Shown: piece by piece, positions 28,148-37,704 of the stretch | How the letters are laid out: every line of letters starts with the position of its first letter | Numbering within the stretch: the stretch's first letter is position 1 | Assembly (NCBI RefSeq): GCF_000612805.1 | Contig: NZ_HG964405.1 | Span: forward strand, 381,963 to 445,962 | From: Bacillus ndiopicus | GTDB lineage: Bacteria; Bacillota; Bacilli; Bacillales_A; Planococcaceae | Direction of reading: 5' to 3' | Length of the DNA: 64,000 nt | The notes under the pieces: generated by a model | The model's input: the letters and a program-made list of their open reading frames with translations, nothing else | Told to the model about the DNA's origin: nothing | Database searches by the model: none | Made by a program: the position numbers and the translations under genes

Positions 28148-29323
28148 ATGAACAATTTGTATGAGCTATTAGAGCAGTACTATGATGAAATGGTTGAGAT
28201 TCGTAGACATTTACACGAAAACCCAGAGTTATCTCATGAAGAAGTTGAAACACCAAAATATATTGCTGAGTACCATCGCACACTTGGGCATGAGGTACGA
28301 GAATTCGTAGGTGGTCGAGGCGTTGTAGCAAAATTACATGGCGCAAAACCTGGCAAGACGGTGGCACTACGCGCAGATTTTGATGCTTTAGCTATTCAGG
28401 AGCAGAATACTTTTTCCTATAAATCAAAAATCGATGGCAAAATGCATGCATGTGGTCATGATGGACATACAGCGACATTAATGGTTTTAGCAAAAGCATT
28501 AAATAAAATGCGTGAGGACATTGCTGGAACAGTTGTTTTTATTCATCAATTTGGCGAGGAGGTTACTCCTGGTGGTGCATTACCGATGATTGAGGATGGT
28601 TGCTTGGACGGAGTAGATGTTATTTACGGGACGCATTTATCTGCAGGTGTTCCTCTAGGGAAAATTTCTGTAAAAGAAGGACCTTTGATGGCAGCAGCAG
28701 ATGGTTTTGAAATTACAATTCACGGAAAAGGTGGACATGGTGCATCGCCACATGATACAAAGGATGCCGTTATGATTGGTTCACAGTTTGTTGTGTCGGC
28801 ACAGCAAGTGGTAGGGCGTCGTGTGAATCCTGTGCGACCAGCAGTCGTTTCTGTCTGCCATTTTGAAGCTGTCAATCCATTTAACGTAATCGCGGATTCG
28901 GCTGTTTTAAAAGGAACTGTTCGAACATTTGATGCGAATGTGCGCGATCAAATCGAAAAGGAACTAGAAGATGTATTAAAATCAGCTTGCCTACTTTATG
29001 GTGCAGAATATACGTATAAATATAACCGCGGTTACTCACCTGTTATTAATGATGCGGAAACAACGCGCCGTTTTATGGAAGAAGTAACGACGGTGCCAAA
29101 AGTAGAGGAACTGGTAGTAGCTGATTTAGCAATGGGTGGCGAGGATTTTGCTTACTATTTAGAAAAAGTACCTGGTACATTTTATTTCACAGGTGCAAAA
29201 AGTCCAGAATGGGAAATTGCCTACCCACATCATCACCCGAAATTTGATATTGATGAAAGAGCTTTGTTAATTGCTGCAAATACGCTTGGTCATGCAACAT
29301 TATCTTACTTACAACAGTCATAA
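28148..29323 (+). CDS. M20-family amidohydrolase (N-acyl-amino-acid/hippurate hydrolase type)
   Basis: 391 residues. Metal-binding motifs HACGHDGHTA and QFGEEVTPGG and a dimerisation lid domain (about 180-290) are typical of M20D amidohydrolases that remove acyl groups from amino acids or short peptides in the cytoplasm. AGGGGGATA precedes the ATG. It is the last gene of the MarR-opp operon; together with the M24 protein it suggests uptake and trimming of an N-acylated or proline-containing peptide. Confidence 0.9.
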   Translation: MNNLYELLEQYYDEMVEIRRHLHENPELSHEEVETPKYIAEYHRTLGHEVREFVGGRGVVAKLHGAKPGKTVALRADFDALAIQEQNTFSYKSKIDGKMHACGHDGHTATLMVLAKALNKMREDIAGTVVFIHQFGEEVTPGGALPMIEDGCLDGVDVIYGTHLSAGVPLGKISVKEGPLMAAADGFEITIHGKGGHGASPHDTKDAVMIGSQFVVSAQQVVGRRVNPVRPAVVSVCHFEAVNPFNVIADSAVLKGTVRTFDANVRDQIEKELEDVLKSACLLYGAEYTYKYNRGYSPVINDAETTRRFMEEVTTVPKVEELVVADLAMGGEDFAYYLEKVPGTFYFTGAKSPEWEIAYPHHHPKFDIDERALLIAANTLGHATLSYLQQS

Positions 29324-29333
29324 ATAGTAGGGG

Positions 29334-29367
29334 AAGTGAAACCACTTTGTTGGTTTCACTTTTTTTA
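29334..29367 (+). terminator. Terminator of the opp operon
   Basis: AAGTGAAACCA (29334-29344) pairs with TGGTTTCACTT (29351-29361), and the stem runs into T7. Confidence 0.9.
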
Positions 29368-29405
29368 TAGGCCAAAAGTTATGATTAGCTCATTAAAGCG
29401 GATAT

Positions 29406-29463
29406 TTCGCTCGTGAGATACCAAGATTCGCTCGCTAAAATATAAAATTCGCTCGCAAAAAAA
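29406..29463. repeat. Short tandem repeat, three units of 21 bases
   Basis: TTCGCTCG occurs at 29406, 29427 and 29448, an exact 21-base period, with AT-rich, partly conserved spacers. It lies between the opp terminator and the next gene. Confidence 0.8.
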
Positions 29464-29501
29464 ATTATTGTGTTACGATTCTAGTGAAAGGGGGGAATTT
29501 G

Positions 29502-29909
29502 ATGCATTTAATGAAATTGGAATATCGTGGGTTGAATATTTTTGATGAAATAAGTTCCGTTGAGGTTGCGTTTGATGTAGCTGCATCTACGATTCATATT
29601 GTTGATACTGATATGACCGTTGCACCGACCTATAATTTTGTGAAAAAGCAGGATGAGCTATCAGAGGGCTTTTTGAAAATGGCGGAGGTGCTGTATCAAA
29701 AGCGTTATCTAAAAGCGGAAGCCGAATCGCTTCAACAGTGGATTGATAGCGTTACATGGCAATTTTATGGACTTGACGATGCGGTGAAAACATATGAAAA
29801 TGGGTCTTTCACTAAATATGAGGTTGCGAGCTTAACTGCATCGAGTGACGAAGCACTGCAACTAGCAAATTTTAATCCAACATACATTAGGAAGGGAAAA
29901 TCAACATGA
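29502..29909 (+). CDS. Hypothetical protein, 135 residues
   Basis: Not recognised. A soluble, acidic product without signal peptide or membrane segment; central part DELSEGFLKMAEVLYQKRY looks helical. The ATG at 29502 has AAAGGGGGG upstream; a GTG at 29484 lies before that site. Its stop overlaps the start of the following acetyltransferase (ATGA), so the two are translationally coupled and probably functionally linked. Confidence 0.75.
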   Translation: MHLMKLEYRGLNIFDEISSVEVAFDVAASTIHIVDTDMTVAPTYNFVKKQDELSEGFLKMAEVLYQKRYLKAEAESLQQWIDSVTWQFYGLDDAVKTYENGSFTKYEVASLTASSDEALQLANFNPTYIRKGKST

Positions 29910-30421
29910 ACATACAAACAGAGCGCTTACTTATTAGAGAATTCAAAGAAAGTGATTGGCAAGCCTTATATGAATATACGTCCAATCCAATCGTGATGCA
30001 TTATTTGCCAGAGGATGTGTTTACTGAAGAAGGGGCACAGCAATTTGTGCAAGAAAATCAAGGGGAAAACGCAGAAAAATTCGCAGTTGTTTTAAAAGAA
30101 ACAAATGAACTGATTGGGCATATTGCCTTCTTCCGTTATTTTGGGGAGCATACATATGAAATTGGCTGGGTATTTAATCCGAAATTTTATCAAAAAGGCT
30201 ATGCAACAGAGGCTGCTCAGGCAGTTATACATTATGGTTTAACAGTGTGTAAACTACACCGTATTGTCGCGACATGCCAGCCTGAAAATACAGCTTCTTG
30301 GCGTATAATGGAGAAAATCGGTATGCGCAAAGAAGGTTATTTTAAAAAATGCATCCCAACGAAAGATGGTTGGTGGGATGAATATTATTATGCGATTTTA
30401 TCAGAAGAGTATTTACAATAG
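29906..30421 (+). CDS. GNAT acetyltransferase (RimJ/RimL type)
   Basis: 171 residues. N-terminal TERLLIREFKESDW and central EIGWVFNPKFYQKGYATEA contain the usual RimJ/RimL start and the acetyl-CoA pyrophosphate loop (QKGYAT); ENTASWRIMEKIGMRKEG is the conserved C-terminal element. It transfers acetyl from acetyl-CoA to an amine, perhaps an N-terminus or a small molecule. Coupled to the preceding hypothetical gene. Confidence 0.88.
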   Translation: MNIQTERLLIREFKESDWQALYEYTSNPIVMHYLPEDVFTEEGAQQFVQENQGENAEKFAVVLKETNELIGHIAFFRYFGEHTYEIGWVFNPKFYQKGYATEAAQAVIHYGLTVCKLHRIVATCQPENTASWRIMEKIGMRKEGYFKKCIPTKDGWWDEYYYAILSEEYLQ

Positions 30422-30530
30422 AGTAGCAACATGACCAAACAAGCTATTCTATGATAAAATTTGTTTATCTTGATTCAGTAGAAAACTCGCACCTCCATTG
30501 GCAGCGAGGTAAATGTCTATTTTATTTTCT

Positions 30531-30718
30531 CTGATTCAGCGGGTGTTTTGCACAACCGCTGAATCAAGATAAATGCCCTACGGATGTCACAGATTTTGAA
30601 GAGAGACCTACACAATGTAGGTCAGTTAACCGTTGTCACGCGTAGTGAAGGTTTTACGTTAACTTTCACTCAGCTCGAAAAAATCTAGGCTAAAATTAGT
30701 TGAGGCGTAATTGATTCG
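30531..30718. repeat. Dispersed structured repeat, copy B (longest)
   Basis: Starts with a hairpin (GATTCAGCGG with CCGCTGAATC, loop 13), then CAAGATAAATGCCCTA, CGGATGTC and CAGATTTTGAAG. A perfect internal hairpin GACCTACA/TGTAGGTC follows at 30605-30623, then an AGTTAAC...GTTAACT pair, and it ends in GAGGCGTAATTGATTC. The ends are inverted (GAATCAA and TTGATTC). A further TTATCTTGATTCAG lies at 30465-30478 in opposite orientation. Fills most of the gap between the acetyltransferase gene and dinG. Confidence 0.75.
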
Positions 30719-30741
30719 AAATGATGAACAGTGAGTTGATA

Positions 30742-33525
30742 ATGATGGAAAGTCAAAAATATGCAATAGTAGATTTGGAAACGACAGGTCATTCGTATGT
30801 AAATGGTGACCGCATCATTCAAATTGCTATTGTGATTATGAAAGATTGGCGTATTGAGAGTACATTTACAACCTTTATACATCCAGAACAGTCAATCCCT
30901 TTATTTATTCAAGACTTAACGAATATTACAAATGCAGATGTGGCGAATGCCAAGCCATTTAAAGCATACGGTCAGAAGATTTACGATTTGTTACAAGATG
31001 CAATCTTTGTAGCCCATAATGCTGATTTTGATTTAGCGTTTTTACAGGCAGAATTGAGGCGAATAGGCTTACCTGCATGGAGAGGGAAAAAAGTAGATAC
31101 AGTAGAGCTCGCTAAAATCATTTTTCCAACTGCGTTAAGCTATAAATTAGGTGATTTAGCACAGGAATTAAATATCCCACTTGAGCAAGCTCATCGCGCC
31201 GACGATGATGCAAAGGCAACTGCACAATTGTTAAAGGTTTGCTGGACTGAGTTGCTATCATTACCACAAGTAACAATTGAACAGCTGCATAAACGCTCAT
31301 TTCGATTAAAGTCGGATATCTCACACCTTTTGTTTGCGGCACTTCATATAAAACGAAGCAAGGTTATGCCAGAGAAAGACTTCATTTATGCATATCAGCT
31401 AGCCATTAAGCAGCCACCTACAAAAAAACAAAACATAGCGACAGAAAATGAATATCCAAAAACACGCAAAGATAAGCTTGCAATACTCCAAAAAACACTT
31501 CCATCTTTTGAAGAGCGACCGCAACAATTTCAAATGATGGACATTATTTGGCATAGCCTACAAGAACATCAAGAAACGATAATTGAAGCATCTACAGGAA
31601 TCGGCAAAACATTATCTTATTTATTGCCGTCTTTTTACTATGCGAAGCAAAATGGAAGAAAAATAGGTATCAGCACTTATACATCAAATCTGCTAGAGCA
31701 GCTAATGTATGAAGAGATTGCAAAGTTAGAGCAGATTACAGGTGAGCGTGTGCAAGTCGCTTTATTAAAAGGCATGCAAAATTACATTGATATCGGGCGC
31801 TTTGCTCAAATTTTAAAGGTTGATGATGAATCATACGATGAAGCTTTGGCAATCGCACAAGTTATTACTTGGTTAGCAAAAACTGAAACGGGCGATTTAA
31901 GTGAGCTTAATATGTCAGGTGGCGGTCAGTTATTTTTAGAGAAAATTCGCAAGTTAAAATGGACCGCAGCGCAGCAATTTGATTTTTACAGCTACGCGAT
32001 TGAACAAAGTAAGCATGCGGATATTATTATGACAAATCATGCTATGTTATTAGCAGATTTAGTGCGTCAAGAGCAGTTGTTTGATAATATTGGTGGCTGG
32101 ATTATTGATGAAGCACATCAATTTATTCAGGCAGCTATTCAGCAAGATGAGAAAATCTTCTCTTATACAGCGTGGAAATATTTATTTGGACAAATCGGTA
32201 TGTCAGGGGATAATCAGCTCTTTGATAAAATGCAGCAAATTGCTTTTGATACAGAGCGTATACCAAAGCAGCTATTAAAGCAGACTGAGCAAAATTTTAA
32301 TCGACTAGTTATCATGTTCGATGATGTGATGCAAATTTTTATTGAGCAACTACAACGTATATTAAAACAAACACATCGCCAAGAAATGAAGCAAGTAGTT
32401 ATGCTGTCAGAGCTTAATTTCGATGTACAACATTGTGCCAAAATGTCATTATTAATGCAAAATTGGATTGACAGCGCTGAGCAAATATTGCGTATGTTTT
32501 ATGAGCATTGTGTAGAAATTTCTCCTGCTCAGCAATACATTATAGATGAATGGCAATATTGGATTTACGAATTCAAAATAAAAGTAGCTGAGTGGGATGA
32601 AATATTTGTCATGCGACAGGCGGATTATTTTGCATGGTTTGAATTGGATAAACGTAGCATACCAGGCAGCGTTCAATTATTGAAAAAACCTCTTCATGTG
32701 ACAGCAAGCATTAAACAACTATTTGCACCAATACGACAAGAAGCTGCGATTATTTGGACATCAGGCACTTTAACTGTTCCAAATAATGAGCGCTTTATAG
32801 CAGATCAGCTTGGCATTGAGCAAAATGTCCCAATACATCGTTTACAAGCACCATCGAGCTATTATCAAGGTGCTCGCTGTTTTATCGTTACTGATATGCC
32901 AGATATTCAAACTGTATCACAAAATGAATACATTGAAGAAATGGCTTATGCGATAACGAGAATCGTGCGGACAACTGAGGGGCGTTGCTTTGTGTTATTT
33001 ACTTCACAAGATATGCTGCGAAAAACGGTGCTCTTAATTCAAGAAAGTAAATTGCTAGATGATTATATGCTATTCGCACAAGGCGTTACAGTGGGAAGCC
33101 GCATGCGCCTATTAAAATCATTTCAAAAATTTAGTCACTCTGTTTTATTTGGTACAAACAGCTTTTGGGAGGGCGTCGATGTGCCAGGCGATGGGCTGGC
33201 TGCAGTTATTGTAGTACGTTTACCTTTCTCTGCACCAAATGAACCAGCATTTAAAGCAAAATCACAAATGTTGCAAGCAAACGGATACAATGCCTTTACA
33301 CAACTTGCTTTACCTGAAGCTGTTTTGCGTTTTAAGCAAGGCTTTGGACGTTTAATCAGATCCTCGCAAGATAGTGGAGCATTTATTATTTTGGATCGCC
33401 GAATTGATTCTAAATCATATGGAAAAGAATTTCTTTCTGCATTACCACCAATATCTATTCAAAAACTATCGCTTGAACATATGGTACAAGCGCTTGGAAA
33501 TTGGTATAATAACAGACATGAGTAA
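30742..33525 (+). CDS. dinG: DinG-family helicase with N-terminal 3'-5' exonuclease domain
   Basis: About 927 residues. The N-terminal DEDDh exonuclease (VDLETTG, HNADFDLAFL, HRADDDAKAT) is followed by an XPD-like helicase: Walker A EASTGIGKTLSY, DEAH box IIDEAHQF, and C-terminal motif VI-like KQGFGRLIRSSQD. This fused form, without the Fe-S cysteines of E. coli DinG, is usual in Bacillales, where it behaves mainly as a nuclease. The start is uncertain: ATGs at 30721, 30742 and 30745 are in frame; 30742 or 30745 fits the GTGAG at 30731. First gene of the dinG-ypmA-ypmB-aspB block. Confidence 0.93.
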   Translation: MMESQKYAIVDLETTGHSYVNGDRIIQIAIVIMKDWRIESTFTTFIHPEQSIPLFIQDLTNITNADVANAKPFKAYGQKIYDLLQDAIFVAHNADFDLAFLQAELRRIGLPAWRGKKVDTVELAKIIFPTALSYKLGDLAQELNIPLEQAHRADDDAKATAQLLKVCWTELLSLPQVTIEQLHKRSFRLKSDISHLLFAALHIKRSKVMPEKDFIYAYQLAIKQPPTKKQNIATENEYPKTRKDKLAILQKTLPSFEERPQQFQMMDIIWHSLQEHQETIIEASTGIGKTLSYLLPSFYYAKQNGRKIGISTYTSNLLEQLMYEEIAKLEQITGERVQVALLKGMQNYIDIGRFAQILKVDDESYDEALAIAQVITWLAKTETGDLSELNMSGGGQLFLEKIRKLKWTAAQQFDFYSYAIEQSKHADIIMTNHAMLLADLVRQEQLFDNIGGWIIDEAHQFIQAAIQQDEKIFSYTAWKYLFGQIGMSGDNQLFDKMQQIAFDTERIPKQLLKQTEQNFNRLVIMFDDVMQIFIEQLQRILKQTHRQEMKQVVMLSELNFDVQHCAKMSLLMQNWIDSAEQILRMFYEHCVEISPAQQYIIDEWQYWIYEFKIKVAEWDEIFVMRQADYFAWFELDKRSIPGSVQLLKKPLHVTASIKQLFAPIRQEAAIIWTSGTLTVPNNERFIADQLGIEQNVPIHRLQAPSSYYQGARCFIVTDMPDIQTVSQNEYIEEMAYAITRIVRTTEGRCFVLFTSQDMLRKTVLLIQESKLLDDYMLFAQGVTVGSRMRLLKSFQKFSHSVLFGTNSFWEGVDVPGDGLAAVIVVRLPFSAPNEPAFKAKSQMLQANGYNAFTQLALPEAVLRFKQGFGRLIRSSQDSGAFIILDRRIDSKSYGKEFLSALPPISIQKLSLEHMVQALGNWYNNRHE

Positions 33526-33544
33526 AGAAAGCAGGTTGACAATA

Positions 33545-33715
33545 ATGGAAAGTAAAGTCGAAGTATTATCAGTTGTGAAAATAAACTATCAATCTGATCT
33601 GTATAAAGTTGTCGACACGCTCAATCGAACATTAAAAGAGCAAAATTTAATGTTTGGTTTAGCGCTCGACCGTGAAGATCAAGAAAAAGCGATTTTCACA
33701 ATTTATCGCACTTAA
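33545..33715 (+). CDS. ypmA: YpmA-like small conserved protein
   Basis: 56 residues from the ATG at 33545 (AGGTTGAC upstream). The sequence begins MESKVEVLSVVKINYQSDLY and is soluble. The position between dinG and ypmB and the length match the conserved but uncharacterised Bacillales YpmA. Longer frames reaching back into dinG are not supported. Confidence 0.8.
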   Translation: MESKVEVLSVVKINYQSDLYKVVDTLNRTLKEQNLMFGLALDREDQEKAIFTIYRT

Positions 33716-33724
33716 GGTGATTCA

Positions 33725-34207
33725 ATGAAAAAGTGGATAATTTTTAGTACAGTCTTTCTCGTCTCTTTGTCACTTGTAATCTCCATTTTAGTACTCTGGA
33801 AAGCCGATGCTCCATTTAATAAAATGGAGAAAAAGGCTGAGCAATTAGCGCTCACATCAAAATCGCTTGCGATTGTTTCGGACTCTTATGCCTATAATGG
33901 AAATAAGCCGTATATTACTGTATTCGGGGTAGACGAATATGGTAAGGAAAAAGCAATTTTTGTTCCAATCACTTTAGAAGAAAATGCGATTCAGGAAGTA
34001 TTTTTGCAGGACGGAATTACGAAAGAACAAGCGCTAGCAGTGTTGCATGATGAAGCGACAGTAAAGAAGATACTTCATACAAAATTAGGCTATGAAGAGC
34101 AGGGTGCTGTGTGGGAAATTACCTATTTAAACGACACAGATCAGCTTAATTATGTTTATATTTTGTTTGAAGACGGTAAATGGTGGAAACGTATTTTGAA
34201 TTTGTAG
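33725..34207 (+). CDS. ypmB: YpmB-like membrane-anchored protein (DUF5590)
   Basis: 160 residues with one N-terminal membrane anchor (about 5-27) and an extracytoplasmic PepSY-like domain, a layout suggesting a wall- or membrane-side binding role. Function unknown. It starts 9 bases after ypmA and lies before aspB, as in B. subtilis. Confidence 0.85.
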   Translation: MKKWIIFSTVFLVSLSLVISILVLWKADAPFNKMEKKAEQLALTSKSLAIVSDSYAYNGNKPYITVFGVDEYGKEKAIFVPITLEENAIQEVFLQDGITKEQALAVLHDEATVKKILHTKLGYEEQGAVWEITYLNDTDQLNYVYILFEDGKWWKRILNL

Positions 34208-34222
34208 AGGAGTAGATTTCAT

Positions 34223-35413
34223 TTGAAACAACTGTTAGCAAACCGTGTAAAAACTTTAACGCCTTCTTCGACTCTTGCGATTACAGCAAAGGCGAAGGAA
34301 TTGAAGGAACAAGGTATTGATGTTATTGGACTCGGCGCAGGTGAGCCTGATTTTAACACGCCGCAAAATATTTTAGATGCTGCTACCAAATCAATGGAGC
34401 AAGGCTTAACAAAATATACGCCAGCAGGTGGTTTACCAGCTTTAAAACAGGCGATTATTGCGAAATTACAGCGCGATAATAACCTAGCTTATAAGGCAAA
34501 CGAAATTATTGTTGGTGTTGGGGCGAAGCATGTGCTTTACACATTGTTCCAAGTTATTTTAAATGAAGGTGACGAGGTCATCATTCCAATTCCATACTGG
34601 GTGTCTTACCCTGAGCAAGTTAAACTAGCAGGGGGAGTACCAGTTTATATTGAAGGAACAAGCGCGCAGCAATATAAAATTACAGCACAGCAATTGGCTG
34701 CTGCAATTACAGAAAAAACAAAAGCTGTTATTATTAACTCGCCATCAAACCCTTCAGGAATGGTTTATAGCCCTGAAGAGCTAGAAGCATTAGCAGAGGT
34801 CGCTGAAAAGCATGATATTTTAATCGTATCAGATGAAATTTATGAGAAGCTTTTATACAATGGGAATAAGCATTTTTCTATTGCGCAAATTTCACCAGCG
34901 ATTAAAGCGCGCACAATCGTAGTGAATGGCTTAGCAAAATCGCATTCGATGACAGGCTGGCGCATCGGCTATGCTGCGGGGAATGCAGAAATTATTAATG
35001 CGATGACAGATTTAGCATCTCACTCTACATCAAATGCTACGACGACTGCCCAATATGCAGCAATTGAAGCTTACAACGGTCCACAGGATGCTGTTGAAGA
35101 AATGCGTCAAGCATTTGAATCGCGTTTAGAAAAAATTTACCCGCAAATCGCGGCGATTCCAGGCTTTAAATTGTTAAAGCCAGAAGGTGCTTTTTACTTA
35201 CTACCAGATGTAGCTGAAGCAATGGAGAGAACAGGTTATGATAATGTTGATGCATTTGCAGAAGGTTTATTAACAGAAGCAAATGTAGCTGTAATACCAG
35301 GCTCAGGCTTTGGTACGAATACGACAATTCGCTTATCTTATGCGATTTCTTATGATTTATTAGAAGAAGCAGTGCGTCGTATAGACAAATTTGTAAAATC
35401 AAAATGGCAATAA
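34223..35413 (+). CDS. aspB: Pyridoxal phosphate-dependent aspartate aminotransferase
   Basis: 396 residues, class I aminotransferase of the Ib type. The substrate/PLP loop is GLGAGEPDFNTP, the PLP-stacking and phosphate region INSPSNPSG, the Schiff-base lysine is in NGLAKSHSMTGWRIGY, and the substrate-carboxylate Arg is in TTIRLSYA. It interconverts aspartate and oxaloacetate. TTG start supported by GAGGAG upstream. asnS follows after 27 bases. Confidence 0.94.
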   Translation: MKQLLANRVKTLTPSSTLAITAKAKELKEQGIDVIGLGAGEPDFNTPQNILDAATKSMEQGLTKYTPAGGLPALKQAIIAKLQRDNNLAYKANEIIVGVGAKHVLYTLFQVILNEGDEVIIPIPYWVSYPEQVKLAGGVPVYIEGTSAQQYKITAQQLAAAITEKTKAVIINSPSNPSGMVYSPEELEALAEVAEKHDILIVSDEIYEKLLYNGNKHFSIAQISPAIKARTIVVNGLAKSHSMTGWRIGYAAGNAEIINAMTDLASHSTSNATTTAQYAAIEAYNGPQDAVEEMRQAFESRLEKIYPQIAAIPGFKLLKPEGAFYLLPDVAEAMERTGYDNVDAFAEGLLTEANVAVIPGSGFGTNTTIRLSYAISYDLLEEAVRRIDKFVKSKWQ

Positions 35414-35440
35414 GTATTGCTTTTGTAGTTGGAGGATATT

Positions 35441-36736
35441 ATGAAGAAAATTATGATTAAAGATATGCCACAGCATATTGGAGAAACAGTTAAATTAGGC
35501 GCATGGCTTGCAAATAAGCGCTCAAGTGGTAAAATTGCTTTTTTACAATTACGTGATGGCACAGGCTTCGTGCAAGGTGTCGTAGTAAAAGAAGAAGTGG
35601 GCGAAGAAATTTTTGCAACAGCAAAAGGCTTAACACAAGAGTCATCAATGTATATTATTGGCGAAGTGAAAGCTGACGAGCGCTCAACATTTGGCTGTGA
35701 AATTAATGTAACTGGTATTGAAGTAATTCATGAAGCAGTTGATTTCCCAATTACGCCAAAAGAGCATGGTACTGAATTTTTAATGGATAATCGTCATCTA
35801 TGGTTACGTTCACGCAGACAGCATGCAATTATGAATGTCCGTAATGAGATTATTCGTTCAACTTATGAGTTTTTCAATAACAATGGCTTCACAAAAATGG
35901 ACCCACCAATTTTAACTGGCTCTGCACCAGAGGGGACATCTGAGCTATTCGCAACAAAATATTTTGATGAAGATGCATACTTGTCACAATCAGGTCAGCT
36001 TTACATGGAAGCTGCAGCGATGGCGTTAGGACGCGTATTCTCATTCGGTCCAACATTCCGTGCTGAAAAATCAAAAACTCGTCGTCACTTAATCGAGTTC
36101 TGGATGATTGAGCCAGAGATGGCATTTGTAGAGTTTGAAGAAAACTTAGAAATCCAAGAGCAATATGTTGAGCATATCGTACAATCAGTACTGGCAAATT
36201 GTAAGCTTGACTTAGAGCGTCTTGGTCGCGATACATCGAAGCTTGAAAATATTAAAGCACCATTCCCACGCATTTCATATGATGATGCAATTAAGTTTTT
36301 ACATGAACAAGGCTTTGACGATATTGAGTGGGGCGATGATTTCGGTGCACCACATGAAACTGCGATTGCCAACCATTATGATAAGCCTGTATTTATTACA
36401 TGCTACCCAGTTGGTATTAAACCATTCTATATGCAGCCACACCCAGAGCGTGACGATGTAGTGCTTTGCGCAGACTTAATCGCACCAGAAGGCTACGGCG
36501 AAATTATCGGTGGCTCTGAGCGTATCCATGATTATGATTTATTAAAAGCTCGCTTAGAAGAGCATAATCTAGATATGGGTGCTTATGCTTGGTATTTAGA
36601 ATTACGTAAATACGGTTCAGTACCACACTCAGGCTTCGGCTTAGGTTTAGAGCGTACAGTTGCATGGATTTCAGGCACGGAGCATATTCGTGAGACAATT
36701 CCATTCCCACGTTTATTAAACCGTCTATACCCTTAA
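35441..36736 (+). CDS. asnS: Asparagine--tRNA ligase
   Basis: 431 residues, class IIb synthetase. N-terminal OB-fold ([20 protein letters not shown]), motif 2 [20 protein letters not shown], motif 3 [13 protein letters not shown]. It charges tRNA-Asn. The ATG at 35441 directly follows TTGGAGGATATT. No T-box motif precedes it; it is co-transcribed with aspB, whose aspartate feeds asparagine supply. Confidence 0.97.
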   Translation: MKKIMIKDMPQHIGETVKLGAWLANKRSSGKIAFLQLRDGTGFVQGVVVKEEVGEEIFATAKGLTQESSMYIIGEVKADERSTFGCEINVTGIEVIHEAVDFPITPKEHGTEFLMDNRHLWLRSRRQHAIMNVRNEIIRSTYEFFNNNGFTKMDPPILTGSAPEGTSELFATKYFDEDAYLSQSGQLYMEAAAMALGRVFSFGPTFRAEKSKTRRHLIEFWMIEPEMAFVEFEENLEIQEQYVEHIVQSVLANCKLDLERLGRDTSKLENIKAPFPRISYDDAIKFLHEQGFDDIEWGDDFGAPHETAIANHYDKPVFITCYPVGIKPFYMQPHPERDDVVLCADLIAPEGYGEIIGGSERIHDYDLLKARLEEHNLDMGAYAWYLELRKYGSVPHSGFGLGLERTVAWISGTEHIRETIPFPRLLNRLYP

Positions 36737-36745
36737 TTAAAAAGG

Positions 36746-36786
36746 GCTGTCAAAAAAGTAGGCTAGCGTGCCACTTTTTTGACAGC
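36746..36786 (+). terminator. Hairpin after asnS
   Basis: A perfect 14-base stem, GCTGTCAAAAAAGT with ACTTTTTTGACAGC. The T6 tract is inside the descending arm and not after it, so termination strength is uncertain. Confidence 0.6.
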
Positions 36787-36913
36787 TACTTGTGATTTTG
36801 GAAACAAAGGATTTAAAGCCTTTTTAAATAAACAAGTGAGATTGAATTTTCATTGTTTGGAGGCAGTTTAAGATTTCTGAACAATTTCTAAAACAATGAA
36901 TAAGTAAAACGTA

Positions 36914-36949
36914 GGCTGTTTGGAAGTGTATCTTGCTTTCTCGACAGCC
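36914..36949. repeat. Second GGCTGT/ACAGCC hairpin before dnaD
   Basis: GGCTGTTTGGAAG and CTTTCTCGACAGCC form an imperfect stem just upstream of dnaD. It resembles the hairpins at 15606, 36746 and 45489. Confidence 0.55.
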
Positions 36950-36984
36950 TTCTCTTATGAATAAACTAGGAAAGGATGCTAATT

Positions 36985-37692
36985 ATGACAAGCAATGAGC
37001 AACTACGCATATGGCTAGAACAAAAAAACGTTACAATACCGCAGCTTTTTTTCCAGTACTATAAAGAGCTTCAAATTAATGATGATGATGCAATGTTGCT
37101 TCTACATTTATTGGCATTCCATGATGAAGGTAATGACTTTCCAACACCAGATGATTTGATGGCTAGAACTTTTTTAGCAGCAAATGAAATTTCAATGAAA
37201 ATACAGCGATTTTTGCAAAAAGGATTTATCGAAATTACACATAATGTAGATGCTGACGGGAAAATTTACGAAAAATATTCTCTGTATCCACTGTGGAAGC
37301 GAATTGTTATGCTACTAGAAGCAAATACAATTGCTACAAGTAATGAGCAGCAAAAAAAAGAAGAAGGTGCTATTTTTTCAATATTTGAGCAAGAATTTGG
37401 TCGCCTTTTATCGCCAATGGAGCTAGAAAATATTAATGCATGGCTCGATGTTGATAAGCATTCTCCAGAGTTAATACGAGCAGCTTTAAAGGAAGCTGTC
37501 TTAGCAGGAAAGCTTTCACTACGCTATATTGATCGTATATTATTTGAATGGAAAAAGAAAAATTTTACGACAGTGAAGCAAGTAGAGCAGCATGCGGAGC
37601 AATTCCGCAAACGTACGATTACACAGCCACAAGCACAGGCTGAAAAAAAGCCAAAACGAACATTTTATAATTGGCTTGAAGAAAAGGAATAG
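36985..37692 (+). CDS. dnaD: Primosome/replication initiation protein DnaD
   Basis: 235 residues: an N-terminal winged-helix oligomerisation domain (DDFPTPDDLM region), a DnaB_2/DnaD C-terminal domain (EQEFGRLLSPMELENINAWL; YIDRILFEWKKKN) and a charged tail. It helps load the replicative helicase at oriC and restarting forks. ATG at 36985 with AAAGGATG; an in-frame ATG nine bases earlier overlaps that site. First of dnaD-nth-ypoC. Confidence 0.95.
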   Translation: MTSNEQLRIWLEQKNVTIPQLFFQYYKELQINDDDAMLLLHLLAFHDEGNDFPTPDDLMARTFLAANEISMKIQRFLQKGFIEITHNVDADGKIYEKYSLYPLWKRIVMLLEANTIATSNEQQKKEEGAIFSIFEQEFGRLLSPMELENINAWLDVDKHSPELIRAALKEAVLAGKLSLRYIDRILFEWKKKNFTTVKQVEQHAEQFRKRTITQPQAQAEKKPKRTFYNWLEEKE

Positions 37693-37704
37693 TGGGGTGG
37701 AAAG

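Noticed and set aside
29406-29463. CRISPR-like array
   Set aside because: Only three 8-base identical blocks at 21-base spacing; far too short for repeats and spacers, and no cas genes nearby.
33374-33544. Upstream extension of ypmA into dinG
   Set aside because: It overlaps the dinG reading frame and adds residues not expected in the 56-residue YpmA family.
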